NCBI GenBank assembly: GCA_023053545.1
Contig: JAKZAN010000003.1
Coordinates: 901,501-965,500 of the forward strand
Length of the DNA stretch: 64,000 bases
Reading direction: 5' to 3'
From: Lepidurus packardi
Lineage: Eukaryota > Arthropoda > Branchiopoda > Notostraca > Triopsidae
In this document: one piece after another, positions 63,833 through 64,000 of the stretch
Numbering within the stretch: the first letter of the stretch is position 1
How the letters are laid out: the number at the start of each line of letters is the position of its first letter
Program-made: the position numbers and the translations under genes
The notes under the pieces: generated by a model
The model's input: only the letters and a program-made list of their open reading frames with translations
Databases searched by the model: none
What the model was told of the DNA's origin: nothing

Positions 63833-64000
63833 AGAAAACTGCTTAAATTTCAAGGTCTCCTTTATTGCCAACATTGGCGGAAGCAACATTCAAAATGGCA
63901 TATACAATGCCTGGCGAGCAGTGGGCACTGATAATGCTTGGCGCACATTGAATTGGGCGGGTCGAGCGCATTGTGGTCGCAAGGAGAACAAGCCAGGCAT
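63833..64000. other. window end, no recognised feature
   Basis: The 3' flank of the DUF4806-like gene. Short TGCCTGGCGA / GCTTGGCGCA repeats near the end. The element may continue past the window. Confidence 0.4.

Noticed and set aside
1-64000. CRISPR arrays, bacterial operons, prophage
   Set aside because: Repeats lack unique spacers, genes have introns, and the rDNA is eukaryotic.
1-64000. tRNA or 5S genes
   Set aside because: I found no A/B-box cloverleaf by eye. A tRNA search would be needed to exclude them.

Overview
The window looks like nuclear DNA of an invertebrate animal, most likely an arthropod. It holds a eukaryotic rDNA unit (18S, 5.8S, 28S) with an ecdysozoan-like 18S, spliceosomal introns, R2 retrotransposons at the canonical 28S site, BEL/Pao, hAT, ISL2EU and CACTA-like elements, and a short TTAGG run. 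I cannot name the species from sequence alone. It is a TE-rich rDNA locus, probably the edge of an array or an orphan cluster. I see no ordinary single-copy host gene that I can name. Layout: 1-3561 is a decayed three-exon hAT (DUF4371) transposase, split by a 1,025-bp LTR-like insertion. 4084-4626 is an inverted R2 3' piece with a 28S stub. 4627-8497 is a truncated BEL/Pao element, abutting an inverted R2 piece (8498-10479). 10480-17410 is the 3' part of one 28S gene, carrying an R2 element (10763-13912) and an ISL2EU DNA transposon (14686-17054, 2-bp AT duplication). 17411-20488 is the intergenic spacer. 20489-27258 is 18S, a long ITS1, 5.8S, ITS2 and the 5' part of a second 28S. That second 28S is cut by a complete 15.6-kb Polinton/Maverick (27259-42857) with 252-bp identical outer ends and a perfect 6-bp duplication GTCCGA. 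The gene resumes at 42858 and runs to the R2 site at 43551, where a second R2 (43552-46062) sits. A rearranged copy follows (28S 46063-46265, an R2 of a two-finger clade 46266-48706, 28S stub 48707-48771). 48772-56400 is a graveyard of R2, 28S, hAT, LINE and gypsy fragments. 56459-58838 is a second BEL/Pao with its RT deleted. 59368-59642 is a hAT MITE. 60062-62294 is a CACTA-like transposase with one stop and one frameshift, followed by a clean four-exon gene for a DUF4806-like protein (62854-63832). The Polinton is the centre of interest. It has the full virus-like set: protein-primed DNA polymerase B (two small introns), DD35E integrase with a chromodomain, packaging ATPase, adenain-like cysteine protease, double jelly-roll major capsid protein, penton-like minor capsid protein, a basic core-like protein, and several unknown proteins. 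None of the recognised genes shows a break. Gene spacing is virus-like, with overlaps and zero-gap junctions. A 28S fragment at 49921-50146 spans the same site without the element, which gives an internal empty-site control. One rDNA locus thus hosts four kinds of 28S insertion (R2 of two clades, ISL2EU, Polinton), and the R2 copies begin with visible HDV-like self-cleaving ribozymes.
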